A stretch of 64,000 nucleotides of DNA from Sciurus carolinensis (lineage: Eukaryota > Chordata > Mammalia > Rodentia > Sciuridae). Location: the NCBI RefSeq assembly GCF_902686445.1, contig NC_062214.1, positions 42,665,454 through 42,729,453 on the forward strand, written 5' to 3'. The notes under the pieces were generated by a model, which had not been told where the DNA came from, did not search any database, and was given only the letters and a program-made list of their open reading frames with translations. The position numbers and the translations under genes are program-made. Each line of letters begins with the position of its first letter. Position 1 is the first letter of the stretch. This document shows positions 43,700-53,304 of this stretch, in pieces.

Positions 43700-44320
43700 G
43701 AACAAACCTAATAGCACAAGCCCACTCAAGCCTTTACTTTCATCATGTCTGCCAACTTCTATTGGCCATGGCAAGTCACACAGTTAAGAATACAAGCAAG
43801 CAGTATGGGAATGGCATGAATATATAATACTAATGCTGCCATGGGGAAGTGAAAATAGGGACTAATAATTCTATCTTCAATATCTGCTATTTTATTCAAC
43901 CACACAAACAGGCAGCACTATTGGCCTGAATGTAGAAGTGAAGAACCCAGACTTGGAAACTACCCAGCTACATTTTTTTAAAATGATTTCACAATGACTA
44001 TATCCACAATAACTTAAAATGTCTCAGCCACAGAGCTCCCAACACTAGGATTTTCTGCTACTCCAAGCAGCCTTTTAAGAGAATTCATGATTTAAATCAG
44101 AAAACCATCTGTGGGCAAACGTAACCCATGAAACTAAGATCTCCCCAAAGCAGACCCAGACAGACAGATTCAAGGACAAGTAGATGACTTAGGAGGTGAT
44201 CTCAGGAAACATCATAGAAAAGTGGGAAGAGGAACAAGGAAGAGAAGGAAGCCACTAATGGGTAATTTATGAAGTTGGTCAATTCTATGGGAAACTGTTC
44301 ACACAAGAGTAGGCATCATA
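43700..44320. other. Unique sequence, nothing recognised
   Basis: No long open frame and no repeat recognised. Confidence 0.5.
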
Positions 44321-44321
44321 T

Positions 44322-44760
44322 TAGTCAGTTTTGTGTAACCCAAATACCTTACAAGAATGAGTTGGAGGAGGAAAAGTTTATTTGGGGGCTCACAGTTTTA
44401 GAGGTTTAGTCCATGTTTGAGCAACTCCATTGCTCTGGGCCTGAGGTGAGGTAGAACATCATGGCGTGGCATAGGAAAGTTGCTCAGCTTATGGCAGCAG
44501 GGAAGCAGAGATCAAGAAAGAGGAGCCAGGGGCAAGATATAGTCCAAGGGCACGCCCCCCAGTGTCCTGCTTCCTTCAGTCACGCCCCACCTGCCAACAG
44601 TTACCACTCAGTATTCATTCAAATTATTAATCCATCAGATGAATTGATCCACTAATGAGGTTTCAGCCCTCATAATCCTCAAACATCTCACCTCTGAACT
44701 TTTCTGCATTGCCTAACACATGAACTTTTGGGGGCACATTAAAGATCTAAACCACAACAG
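44322..44760 (-). mobile_element. MaLR-type LTR, antisense, about full length
   Basis: It starts 'tattagtcagttttgtgtaa', includes 'gggggctcacagttttagag' and 'gggcacgccccccagtgtcc', and ends 'gatctaaaccacaaca'. Length about 440 bases. Confidence 0.82.
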
Positions 44761-44931
44761 ATGACCAACAGAAAAGAATCACACAACTCAGAGTTTTCCC
44801 AACCAATGGTCTCAGGGGAGTTTTGCTTGTTTGTTTTATTTTTCTATAATTGTGTACTGAGTCCCAGCTCAAGAGTCTGATTTGTGATACTGGGTCAGCC
44901 CAAGCAAGGGAATTATTAAAGCCCATAAGTG

Positions 44932-45113
44932 GCAGGTGCAGAGGTGCATTCTTGTGATCCCAACTATCAGGAGGCTGAAGCAGGAGGATCACAAGTTTGA
45001 GATCAGTATCAGAAACTTAGACCCTGTCTCAAAGTAAAATAAAAAGAACTGAGAATATAGCACAAGGCCCTGGATTCAATCTTCATACTGTAAAAAAAGA
45101 AAGGAAGAAAGAA
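44932..45113 (+). mobile_element. B1-dID SINE, sense, diverged
   Basis: 'attcttgtgatcccaactat', 'caggaggctgaagcaggagg' and 'tagaccctgtctcaaagtaa', then a short ID part lacking most of the A box ('gagaatatagcacaaggccc'). Confidence 0.85.
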
Positions 45114-45119
45114 AGAGCA

Positions 45120-45698
45120 AGTTCCCCTAGTGACTTGTGTATATATTATAGTGTAGGAAGTCCCAGTCTAGTTGATTTCTCAGATCCCTCTGCAAGTTCA
45201 GCTGAGGATGGAAACCCTGAGAAAGTGGCCCTGCAGCTGGAGATAAATCACCCATTGGCTGGGCTACAGCTGGTGGTGGTTTGAGAAATGAGCTCTTTGG
45301 CCTTAACTCTGCTGTTCGTGCTCCCGTGACCATAACGGAGTTCGACCCACAGACTTTCTTTTTAGAAAGAAAGAAAAAAAATGTCAAGCATATTTTCCGA
45401 GGTTTAATTTCCTCCCAATGTCCTGAAGAAACCTTCCTAAAAGCTCATGCAGCCTCAATCCTCAACCCCAGTCTCTAGTAATAACATCAAAGACTTTGAA
45501 ATTGAGACCCAGGGTAACTTAACTAAAGTAAATAAAATTCAGGGAAGGAGGGAAATTAAAAAGAGAATACTTCTCTAAGGAGCAAAATCTCCACCAAAAA
45601 GGCAAAAGAAGGAAAGTGACTAAAGGATTGGGGGGATGTGGAATCCAGGAGTTTAAAATTCAAGAAAAGAAAAGAAATACATTCGCTTTGCCAGCTTT
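45120..45698. other. Unique sequence, nothing recognised
   Basis: A-rich near 45535-45680. Frames of 65-86 codons are unsupported. Confidence 0.45.
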
Positions 45699-45699
45699 A

Positions 45700-45878
45700 G
45701 CAAATAAAAATACAGGATGCCTAGTTCAATTTGAATTTCAGACAAACAACGAATAGGTTGTATTGTGCCCTATGCAATATTGCAGATATAACATATTAAA
45801 TCAAGCAGGAGATAAAATATTATCCACTGCCTGTCTGAAATTCAAATTGAACTGGGCATTCTGAATTTTATCTGAGAA
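45700..45878. repeat. Palindromic MITE-like element
   Basis: The left arm (about 45707-45743) and right arm (about 45834-45870) are inverted copies containing 'gttcaatttgaatttcagac' and 'gtctgaaattcaaattgaac'. About 90 bases of loop separate them. The flank 'tttagcaaataaaaatacag' is typical of a mammalian palindromic DNA-transposon relic whose family I cannot name. Confidence 0.85.
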
Positions 45879-45879
45879 C

Positions 45880-46378
45880 CCTAAAACGTACAGATTAAAA
45901 TTGCCTTCACTAGTTAGAACACCCTTCATAGGTGTATTTGAATTCAAGTGGGTGACTCTGCTTCCCTGTGTCTCTAGTCTTACCTGGGTGTTCCTGGCCC
46001 AAATAAGTGTCTCTGGCAGTTTTGTTATTTGTAGTTCAAGTGGAAATGTCCAGAGAAAATGAGGGAAAAGGCCAATGAAAAGCAGAGGAGACAAAGAGGA
46101 AAGAGGGGCGGGGGGAGGGGGGCATGCCAGGAGGATGAGGGGTGCCTGCAACCCTCTGCCTGCTGTCCTGTGCAATCGGGCCACAGGAAGGGAACCTGAG
46201 GACAGAGTTGCCAGGTCTGAGAGAAGCTCCAGCCAGGGCGAAGAGTTCGCCTTTCCTTGGGTGAGCTAAGGATTTGGGGGAGGGTCTGCAGAAATCCGAA
46301 GAGCTGTCGTGTTCCAGCCCTGGAGCGATGCAAAGGGGGACTGGAGGCTTAACCCGCCCGTCCCCGACTCAGAAACAC
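45880..46378. other. Unique sequence left of the CpG island
   Basis: Purine-rich at 46080-46125 (ggggcggggggaggggggca), with G-runs able to form a G-quadruplex. Frames of 127 and 102 codons on the minus strand have no family resemblance. Confidence 0.45.
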
Positions 46379-46489
46379 CCCTTCCCCATCTCCTCACCTT
46401 CCTCTGCCCTACATTTTTCTCCCTGAGCCATCTCTACCCACTCTTTTCTCTCCCCACCTCCTGTCCCTCCAAATAAGGAAGCAGAGGCA

Positions 46490-46740
46490 GTGGAGTGGTC
46501 AGGCGAGGATGCTGGATCTGGTCCCCGCCCCCAGGCTGAATCCAGCTGCCAGCAAGGCAGCTGGAGGAGGGAGGGGGCGCGCGACTGGAGCCGCAGGGCT
46601 GCCGGGCGGCGCGGAGCTTCGGCGGGCGTGTGCAGCTCGCTGGCCGCGGATGGCCCCGATGCAGCTTCCAAAGGACTCGGCGCAGCCGCCGGCCCCAGGG
46701 CTTTCGTGGCACCTCTAATTACAGCCACGTCAAGGTCAAG
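46490..46740 (+). promoter_or_regulatory. CpG-island-like promoter with candidate first exon
   Basis: I count about 23 CpG sites in 250 bases, including gcgcgcg and ggccgcggat, against near absence elsewhere in the window. On the plus strand the block ends in a strong 5' splice-site-like sequence, AAG|GTGAGA, with the cut after 46740. No TATA box is visible, as is usual for CpG promoters. Several short frames start inside. The ATG at 46650 gives a 22-codon frame ending before the donor; another frame is open through the donor but has no in-frame ATG. The exon would therefore be untranslated or noncoding unless it joins a coding exon outside. The minus strand holds a 169-codon frame (46369-46878) of low complexity that I do not believe. 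Alternatives are a promoter of a minus-strand transcript or an enhancer island. Confidence 0.6.
46730..46738 (+). promoter_or_regulatory. TCAAGGTCA nuclear-receptor half-site (ERR/NR5A type)
   Basis: An exact extended half-site TCAAGGTCA, bound in general by ERR and NR5A orphan receptors, overlaps the end of the candidate exon. A single 9-base match occurs by chance in 64 kb at modest frequency, so weight comes only from the CpG context. Confidence 0.4.
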
Positions 46741-46800
46741 GTGAGAACAGCGTTTGCAAGGTTGCCAGGAACGTGCTTCTTTGCTGCTGGTGGCTATGGA

Positions 46801-46820
46801 AGGCGGAAGATGACGTGGCA
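46801..46820 (+). promoter_or_regulatory. Adjacent ETS-like and ATF/XBP1-like motifs
   Basis: GGCGGAAG (ETS core, 46802-46809) is followed by ATGACGTGGCA (46810-46820). The latter contains TGACGTGG, the known unfolded-protein-response/ATF-type element. Both lie about 60-80 bases inside the presumptive first intron. Confidence 0.4.
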
Positions 46821-46847
46821 GAGTAAGGAAGTGCCATATCCTCGGAC

Positions 46848-46982
46848 CCAATCGTTCCACTCCTGGGAATTGACCCAAAGAAAATAATCCAGCCCAAAAA
46901 AGAGAGATGCCCGGAAATATTCACAGCAACATAAGAGAAAAGATTTAACAAACCTTGGTACATCAGTGTTATGGAATGTTCT
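46848..46982 (+). mobile_element. L1 3' fragment
   Basis: 'cgttccactcctgggaattg' and 'acccaaagaaaataatccag' match the L1 3' region. It sits immediately right of the CpG block. Confidence 0.6.
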
Positions 46983-46984
46983 TT

Positions 46985-47430
46985 TATTTCATCTAGCTTT
47001 TAAGGAACCACTTGGTGTCAGGCACCCTGCCAGTTCTTAGGGACACAAAGAAGGGTGTAATCAGGACTCTCCTCTAGAGGTTCACATGCAAAATGAGGAA
47101 GGTTAAAAGCATATACTCTAGAACCAGGTTGTGGTGGGTTTAAACACCTGTCTCCTCATTGTGGCAATTGCTGTTGAAGTTGCCAGCTATCCTTTTGTCT
47201 ACTGCTATTACTGTAGGAAATGTGACAGGTGCCATAAGAAAAGGATCTATAAGTCATTAGGTGTACACAGAGGAGGTGCTATTGCCACAACAGAAGCACT
47301 TATGAGCTTGAAGTACAGGGAATGATATAATCAATGATACCTAGGGATGATACCAAAAGTCCCCAGAGGTGATAACTCAACTGGGTTTTGAAGGATGTGT
47401 AGAAGTTTTCTGGACAAGAAATGGAAAGGC
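46985..47430 (+). mobile_element. L2 and MIR remnants
   Basis: 'ccacttggtgtcaggcaccc' (L2 tail) at 47010-47030, MIR-like text near 47110-47160 ('agaaccaggttgtggtgggt'), and 'ctcaactgggttttgaagga' with 'tgtgtagaagttttctggac' (L2) at 47375-47420. Ancient, overlapping scraps. Confidence 0.5.
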
Positions 47431-47434
47431 ATGG

Positions 47435-47998
47435 CAGATGGAAGCAAATATGTGACCCGGTGGGAGGAGGGAAGGGGCAGGGTGAATTCCAAGAGCTATT
47501 TCTAGTATCTTCTGAGGAAGAAACAGATAACCACTCTGCACAACTGTTCTCAGTTGCTGTGTGCCAAACCGGGCTCTACCCCTGGCGCCCCCTAGACCTT
47601 GGCTCTGCACTTCTGAGACCCTGCCAGGTTCAATTCTCCATCATGGCTGGGTCCCCATCTTTTGGGTGATGATCTCAATCCATGGATGCTTCCACCATCA
47701 AGAGGAAAGATTCTCAGATGCTACCTTTCTGATTCTTGGCACCTTTGCAAATTTGCCTACCTTTCCTAGCAACCTTCATGCTCCTCATATCAAGAGATAT
47801 TGGGAAGAAAGAAGGATGAGCAATTGTTATGTCCATTGGCCCAAATCCAAGTGAAAAGAACCAGTCCTTAGAAGAAGGGGGCTGTGGTAGTGATATTAAC
47901 CTTAATAGTCAACAAAAGCAAAAGCTTAATCTTTTCATCACGCACAATGTATACACCATCTCTATCAATTAGCCATTCGTATCCCCTAGTTTTCGATC
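47435..47998. other. Unique sequence, nothing recognised
   Basis: Frames of 77-97 codons lack features. No RNA gene is seen. Confidence 0.45.
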
Positions 47999-48011
47999 AT
48001 GCAGCTGAGTT

Positions 48012-48104
48012 ATTTTGTTTCTGTTTTACAGTACTGGGGATGGAACCCAGAATCTTGTACATGTTAGGAAAGTACTCCTACCACTGAGCTATACCCCCAA
48101 CCCA
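48012..48104 (-). mobile_element. ID SINE, antisense, with 13-base exact TSD
   Basis: Reversed B box 'actggggatggaacccagaa' and reversed A box 'ctaccactgagctatacccc'. The exact duplication atgcagctgagtt lies at 47999-48011 and 48105-48117. The element landed in or beside a MIR. Confidence 0.94.
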
Positions 48105-48117
48105 ATGCAGCTGAGTT

Positions 48118-48215
48118 GAAGTGATAGGTTCCAGATCACCCAGCTAGTCATAGTGAATCTGAGATTCAAACCCAGAGCTGCCTCACTCCAGAGTCCTTTC
48201 CCTTATTCCTGGTCC
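48118..48215 (-). mobile_element. MIR SINE fragment
   Basis: 'agatcacccagctagtcata', 'ctgagattcaaacccagagc' and 'tgcctcactccagagtcc' are the MIR core read antisense. Confidence 0.75.
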
Positions 48216-48219
48216 ATGC

Positions 48220-49555
48220 AACTAAAAGAGCAAAAAGAACCTAATTAGGGCTTGGCTCAAGAAAAGGAAGAAGGCAGGACTCATAATCTCTTCACTTGTG
48301 GGAGAGAGGAGTTGGCTGGTGAAGTCCTAACAAGCTCATAAGGAACCACAGCTGTGGACCACAGTGCCACAAGATGACTATCCTCTATGTACCAGATATT
48401 GCCATGCATGTCATTTCTGTCAGCTAGGGCCCTAGCTCAAAATCAAGACCATACCTTGCCTTTCAACCATGGAATTTAATACAGGGAATTTGTTTTGCAG
48501 CTTTGAATTGCCGAGGAGTCATGCTGAGGATGTTAAGGAGATCTAGAGTTCAGTGACAGCAGGCAATCATCACTACCACTACCAAGCCTGGGACAAGAAG
48601 GGACAAAGGGAGAAAGTAGGGTTACCAGAGCCTATGGTTCTGGAGCTACCAGCAGAGCTGGTACCACAGTAAAGATGCAGCCACTGTCTGAGACACCGCC
48701 GGAAGCAGAGAGGGACAGAGAGACACCTGACTTCTCTTGGCCTCCCACCCTTGAACCTTCTATTCACTTGACCAAACCTATCCAGAAGTCTGAGGGGAAG
48801 TAACTTTGGAAGTATCTCTCTCCACAACATGGAGCAGAAAGTGGAAAGGGGAAAACAAGGATCTGAGAGCAAACAGAAAAAAGACAGGCAAAATTTCTAA
48901 CCTTGAAAACCATCCTTCAATTGTTATTTTTCTTCCATTGTAGAGAGGGGGAAACAGGATTGGGGATAGTTAGAGACCAGATCAACCAAGGTGAAGCAAA
49001 TTTCAAATTGTTTGGAGACCTGACTTAAACCCAGGTCTGTGACTGTCTCTACAGCTCAGACCAACTTGGCCACCTTGGGTACCTTATGAACCATGACGAA
49101 TTCAACAATGACAATAACAAGGCAGCATAGGACCCTTGAGGTTCCAAAGACTTGACTATGGGGCCAGAGAGCAAGAGCCTTGGGGTAAGATGGTGTCCAT
49201 GTTTCCTTCTCCTCTGGTCCTAAGTCACAGCCATTGCTTGGAGAATTTATTAAGCTGTGGCCAGGACTCTAAGTCTAGGGACGAAAGGCAATTTTTATTT
49301 TCCTCTTTGTGTTCTTCCAGATTTTCTAGTTTGTTTTACAAGGGGCATGCACTGCTCTGCTCCTGAAAGGACAGATCATCTTTAGGCAGCACTAAACTTG
49401 TTGCAGTCCCTAAAGGAAGGTGCTGGCAGAAAGAAAAAAGATGGCGACTGGAGGGAAGGCTGGCCAGCACAGGTGGCTTGTCATGGTGCTGCCACTTCCT
49501 CCCATGGTGGGAGACAAAACCAGGTCCAACACGACTCCACGGTCTGAGCTATTCT
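48220..49555. other. Mostly unique sequence; MIR-like scrap at about 48930-49070
   Basis: 'gagagggggaaacaggattg' with 'gacttaaacccaggtctgtg' looks like an eroded MIR. No supported gene; the 97-codon minus-strand frame (48579-48872) has no family features. Confidence 0.45.
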
Positions 49556-49557
49556 TC

Positions 49558-49802
49558 ACAAACACACTCACACATGTGGCATAAATGCACAGATGTGTAC
49601 ACACATGACACAAATGCATGCATACATGCATACACACATGCTCTCACAGTGGGCCCAGCCACAATGCACATACACACACATTTGCTCAAATGTGCATACA
49701 CAAAATATACCTTTAAACACATTCAAATGCATATACTCACATCTACACACATGTACACATCACATATGTACACGAATACAACCATTATACACACTGCACA
49801 AA
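49558..49802. repeat. Imperfect CA/CATACA-rich alternating tract
   Basis: About 245 bases of interrupted cacaca, acatgcat and catacaca blocks without a fixed period. Alternating purine-pyrimidine content favours Z-DNA. It creates H/T/Y-rich (plus) and C/V/M-rich (minus) frames that are artefacts. Confidence 0.85.
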
Positions 49803-49838
49803 TAGGCTTACTCTATTTCACTTTTAAAGTGGGACTTC

Positions 49839-49985
49839 GGGGCTGCAGCTATAGCTCAGTGGTAGAGCACTTGCCTAGACCATGTGAGGCACTGGGTTCG
49901 CGCCTCAGCACCACATAAAAATAAATAAATAAAGTAAAAGTATTGTGTCCTTCTACAACTAAAAAAAATTTTTTTAAAATAAAAT
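49839..49985 (+). mobile_element. ID SINE, sense, with extended tail and TSD
   Basis: Intact A box (tagctcagtggtagagcac) and B-box region (gggttcgcgcc), an A-rich aaataaataaataaa tail, then the extra tail phrase 'gtattgtgtccttctacaac' seen in sciurid ID copies. aaagtgggactt (49826-49837) and aaaatgggactt (49986-49997) are the target-site duplication. Confidence 0.92.
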
Positions 49986-49997
49986 AAAATGGGACTT

Positions 49998-50085
49998 AGG
50001 AGCTCGGAGTGTGGCTCAGTGGTACAGCACTTGCCTAAGCATGCACATGACCCGGCTTTGATCCCTAGATCCGCATAAACAAACG
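49998..50085 (+). mobile_element. Second ID SINE, tandem, sense
   Basis: 'ggagtgtggctcagtggtac' and 'cggctttgatccctagatcc' give A- and B-box regions. It starts directly after the right TSD of the preceding ID, so the first copy landed at the 5' edge of this older one. Confidence 0.88.
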
Positions 50086-50094
50086 GATTTGTCA

Positions 50095-50755
50095 TCTTTT
50101 TCCTAGCATAACCATCTCACATGGGGTTTGCTGACCTGCTCTGAGCAGCAGGGATGCCTCCCAGGAGCAGGGATGTCATCATGTTCTGGCCCCAGAACAG
50201 GCACCCATCTCATGGGTGGGTGCAGAGAGCACTTCCCTCACTAACCATGGGTGGGAGGCCCTGCCTGTCCTCTGGAGCACTGAGCAGCCCATCAGCCCCT
50301 GGTCGCTCAGCATCTAGAAGGGCTCTCAGAAGCCCCCTCTGAATCCACAGACTCTCACATAGCCCCTTATGTTAAGTTAAGGAGTTACTGTAGTTTACAG
50401 AGTTCCCAGAGAAAGCCTGTGAGGACGGACCCACCTGGGTTCACAGAGAGACTCTTGGAGGCAGAATGCTTGGGTCAGGTCCTTTTTCCTCTCTGCGCCT
50501 GGTTTCCTCCTCTGTAATGGAAAGGGTGGGGGCCTCTCAGCTCTGCTCAGAGCCTCATAACTGGTGCTGCAGATGGAACCTCCTGACCTTAACACGTAAC
50601 TGGAAAAAAATTTGATTTGGAGGATGACATATTCCCAAAGTCCTTAGCCACCATTATTTATTGCCATGGCTCTCACAGTCACTGCCACTAATAAATAAAT
50701 TCATAGCTTGCTCTACCAGAGAGCCCAAATGGCCCGGAGAAAGACTGGGGGGAAG
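50095..50755. other. Unique sequence; MIR-like scrap near 50465-50540
   Basis: 'gtttcctcctctgtaatgga' is a MIR-like phrase. No supported gene. Confidence 0.45.
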
Positions 50756-50759
50756 GGGA

Positions 50760-50787
50760 TACACACACACACACACACACACACACG
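50760..50787. repeat. (CA)n microsatellite
   Basis: About 13 CA units ending cacgtgc. Likely polymorphic. Confidence 0.95.
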
Positions 50788-50789
50788 TG

Positions 50790-51875
50790 CAGTCACCATA
50801 CCATCCCCCACAGGTTAGCCACAGCCCAGTGGTTTACCAAAAACATCTGTCCCAAGTTTCTATATTGAGCAGCAGAGGGCCCAGGAAGGGAGTGGGACAG
50901 CTGGGAGTGAAGAGCCTGGTGGGCGGGGGAGGGGGGGTCTCAAACAGGAAGTGGGTGGCAGGCACCTTGCCTGCAGGTGCAGGGATAGGGTCACATGAAT
51001 GGAGTGGGCAAGTCACAGGCCTGTGGCTTTCGAGCACCAAAGAGGGAGCCTGCTCAGGAAGGGTGGGCTGAGGTGCAGCTAGGTAACCTTCTAGAAGGGA
51101 TGCCCCAGCAGATGAACTAAGGTATTTGCTTCTTTGGAGAAAGACCTTGTCAGTTACAACACAGAATGGGTGGGGACAAGAAATCAACTTGGAATAACAA
51201 CTTGTTATTCCTTGGACAAGGAGAATGAATTCTCAATAGTCCAAGAAACAAGAAACGGGCCCAATCTCTGATGTCCCTACAGAGGTAGGTCTGCACTGAT
51301 ACAGGAAGCCTAGCAGTGCTGCCCTGATGAGAGAAGTCCTGGCTCAGGTTTCAGGTCCTACAGAGCTTCCCTCTGGCTCTTATGGATGGGCTATTCTCCT
51401 CTCTAGTGGGTAAGGAATTGATGAAGCCAAGATGACATGCCCAGTTAGACGATCCCATAACCTCTTCTAGAAGCTACTATGCAAGGCCCCATAGGTAGCA
51501 CTGCTAGGCCTGAGGGTGGCCAAGGGCTGCTATGTGTAAGAGATGAAGCAGGTTTGGCCATATGTGTGCACTCAGGGTTACCTCAATGTGGGATGGAACT
51601 AGATGTGGGAGGGAAGGGAAAGGCAAAGGAGACGCCTCCCATCAGGGCCATCCAGGGATTTCTGTTTAGCTCAGCCATTTTATCAAGGGAAGCCAGGTAA
51701 AGTAAACCTATGCTACATCTAGTAAACAGAGGGGCTTAGTAATTGGTAAGATAGGGAAAGAGGATTGAGGGCAGGCTACTAGCAGCCTTTCTCTGCCTCA
51801 TTTTTCCACTAAGTGCTCCAGAGTAGAGAGGGAAGCCCTATCCCAAGAAAGACACTGAGAACCCAGAATCACTAT
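50790..51875. other. Unique, partly G-rich sequence
   Basis: 50918-50938 (gtgggcgggggagggggggt) is G-run rich. Opposite-strand frames of 136 (plus, 50661-51071) and 117 codons (minus, 50834-51187) overlap without recognisable domains. Confidence 0.45.
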
Positions 51876-51879
51876 AGGA

Positions 51880-52325
51880 TCATATGGTTTAAACTTAATG
51901 GCTTAAAATAACAACAGTTTACTATTACTCCCACACAGCTCTGAGTGATCTGAATGGTCCCGTTGATCTGGAATGGGCTCGACTTTCCTCAGCTGAACTC
52001 TCCCCATGCATCTAGAGACAGCCACCAGCTTGGATAGTACTAGCTGGTCCAGGATGGTCTGGGTTGGAATGGCTCCTTTTTGAGTTCTGTGTTCTCATCT
52101 TCCAGGAGTCCAGTCCAGGCTTGTCCATGTCCCAGCTGGGCAGGTTTCCAAGGATGCAGAAGGAAACATGCTGGGCCTCTTGAGTCACAAACTTGTTTCT
52201 ACCACATTCTACTAGTCAAGTCACAGACAGGTATGGATTCAAGAGGTGACAAAATAGACTCCATTTCTTGAGGGAAAGAGCAGCAGCCATAATGTAAAGG
52301 GGTATGATACACAGAAGGGAATAAA
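51880..52325 (-). mobile_element. MLT1-like LTR, antisense
   Basis: 'taatggcttaaaataacaac' with 'agtttactattactcccaca' at the left, and 'agtcaagtcacagacaggta' at the right, match the antisense layout of old MLT1-type LTRs, as at 55.1 kb. Confidence 0.62.
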
Positions 52326-52479
52326 TATGGCCATTTTTGCTAGCAATTAACCACAGGAAGCATGAGCATTTGCCCTCTAGGACAGATTCAACTTGGAAGT
52401 TACCCTGGAAAAAGTTCCATGAAAATTCTTTTGCAAAGTCATGGTCATTTGGAAGTTACATGGCGAGAACACTCAGATA

Positions 52480-52783
52480 CATATGTCCCTCGGATTATGA
52501 AGAGAATTAGTTCCAGGATACCCCACACATTCCAAAATCTTTATATAAAATGGTACAGTATTTGCATATAAACTACACATACCCTCCCATACACTTTAAA
52601 CCATTTCTAGATTATTTATAACACCTAATGCAATGCAAATGCTATGTAAAAAGTTGTCATGGTTTATGGAACAGTAACAAGAAAAAATCTGTACATGTTT
52701 GGTACAGATGTAATTTCATTTTTGAATCCACTGTTGGTTGAATCCACAGATGTGCAACCCGTGGGTACAGACTGTCGACTGTA
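52480..52783 (-). mobile_element. Tigger-family MITE (copy 3 of 3)
   Basis: 'atatgtccctcggattatga', 'ttagttccaggatacccc', 'gcaaatgctatgtaaaaagt' and 'tctgtacatgtttggtacag' in the same order as copy 1. Confidence 0.87.
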
Positions 52784-52809
52784 CATTTAGATGTCTGACC
52801 ATAGTAGAT

Positions 52810-53300
52810 GCAGCAGTCAAAACCCCATCAAAACAACAGAACCGGGGTCAAGGAGTTCAACAGTTGATTAATACAATAAACTAGTTACAAAGACGATGGA
52901 AGAGCTGAAAACCTAAAGAGGAAGATTTAACGACCCAGGGATTAGAAACCACGAGAAACTACTACACTACTTCCCTAAGACTGAAGGACCAAAAGTAAGG
53001 ACGGTATATTGAGGAGCTGGAACCAGTGAGGAGTCACAGCGACTGCCAGAGACATCACCTGCAGCTGAACCGGCTGGAGAACTACTCTGGCTTTTCCCTC
53101 CCTCCGAGCGCCAATCTCCTGCCAGTGCCTCCCATTGGCTGAGCCAACCAGGAAGCCGGCGTGCAAGGGAGCCTGGGAAATGTAGTCTGTAGAGCTCAGC
53201 CCCTGCAACCCAGCGTAGTGGGAGGGAGGGATCCAGGCGAACGGGAAATGACAGGCTCCCTGCCTCAGCTGGGCAGTGGGAATGAGAAGGTGTCCCACTC
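52810..53300. mobile_element. Old ERVL-like LTR, same family as 11.5-12.4 kb
   Basis: 'gagttcaacagttgattaat' at the left and 'cctcccattggctgagccaa' near 53127-53146, with 'agggagcctgggaaatgtag' after, parallel the LTR at 11.5-12.4 kb in the same orientation. Two minus-strand frames of about 115 codons lie inside and are incidental. Confidence 0.55.
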
Positions 53301-53304
53301 CTAC

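Noticed and set aside
46369..46878. 169-codon minus-strand frame across the CpG island
   Set aside because: High GC suppresses stop codons; other frames are open too, and the product has no recognisable domain.
49478..49918. 146-codon plus-strand frame rich in H, T and Y, and a Cys/Val-rich minus frame
   Set aside because: Both translate the CA-rich alternating tract and then an ID element.
49839..50085. tRNA-like sequences with A and B boxes
   Set aside because: These are ID SINEs, not tRNA genes: no cloverleaf with acceptor stem, and they end in A-rich tails with target duplications.
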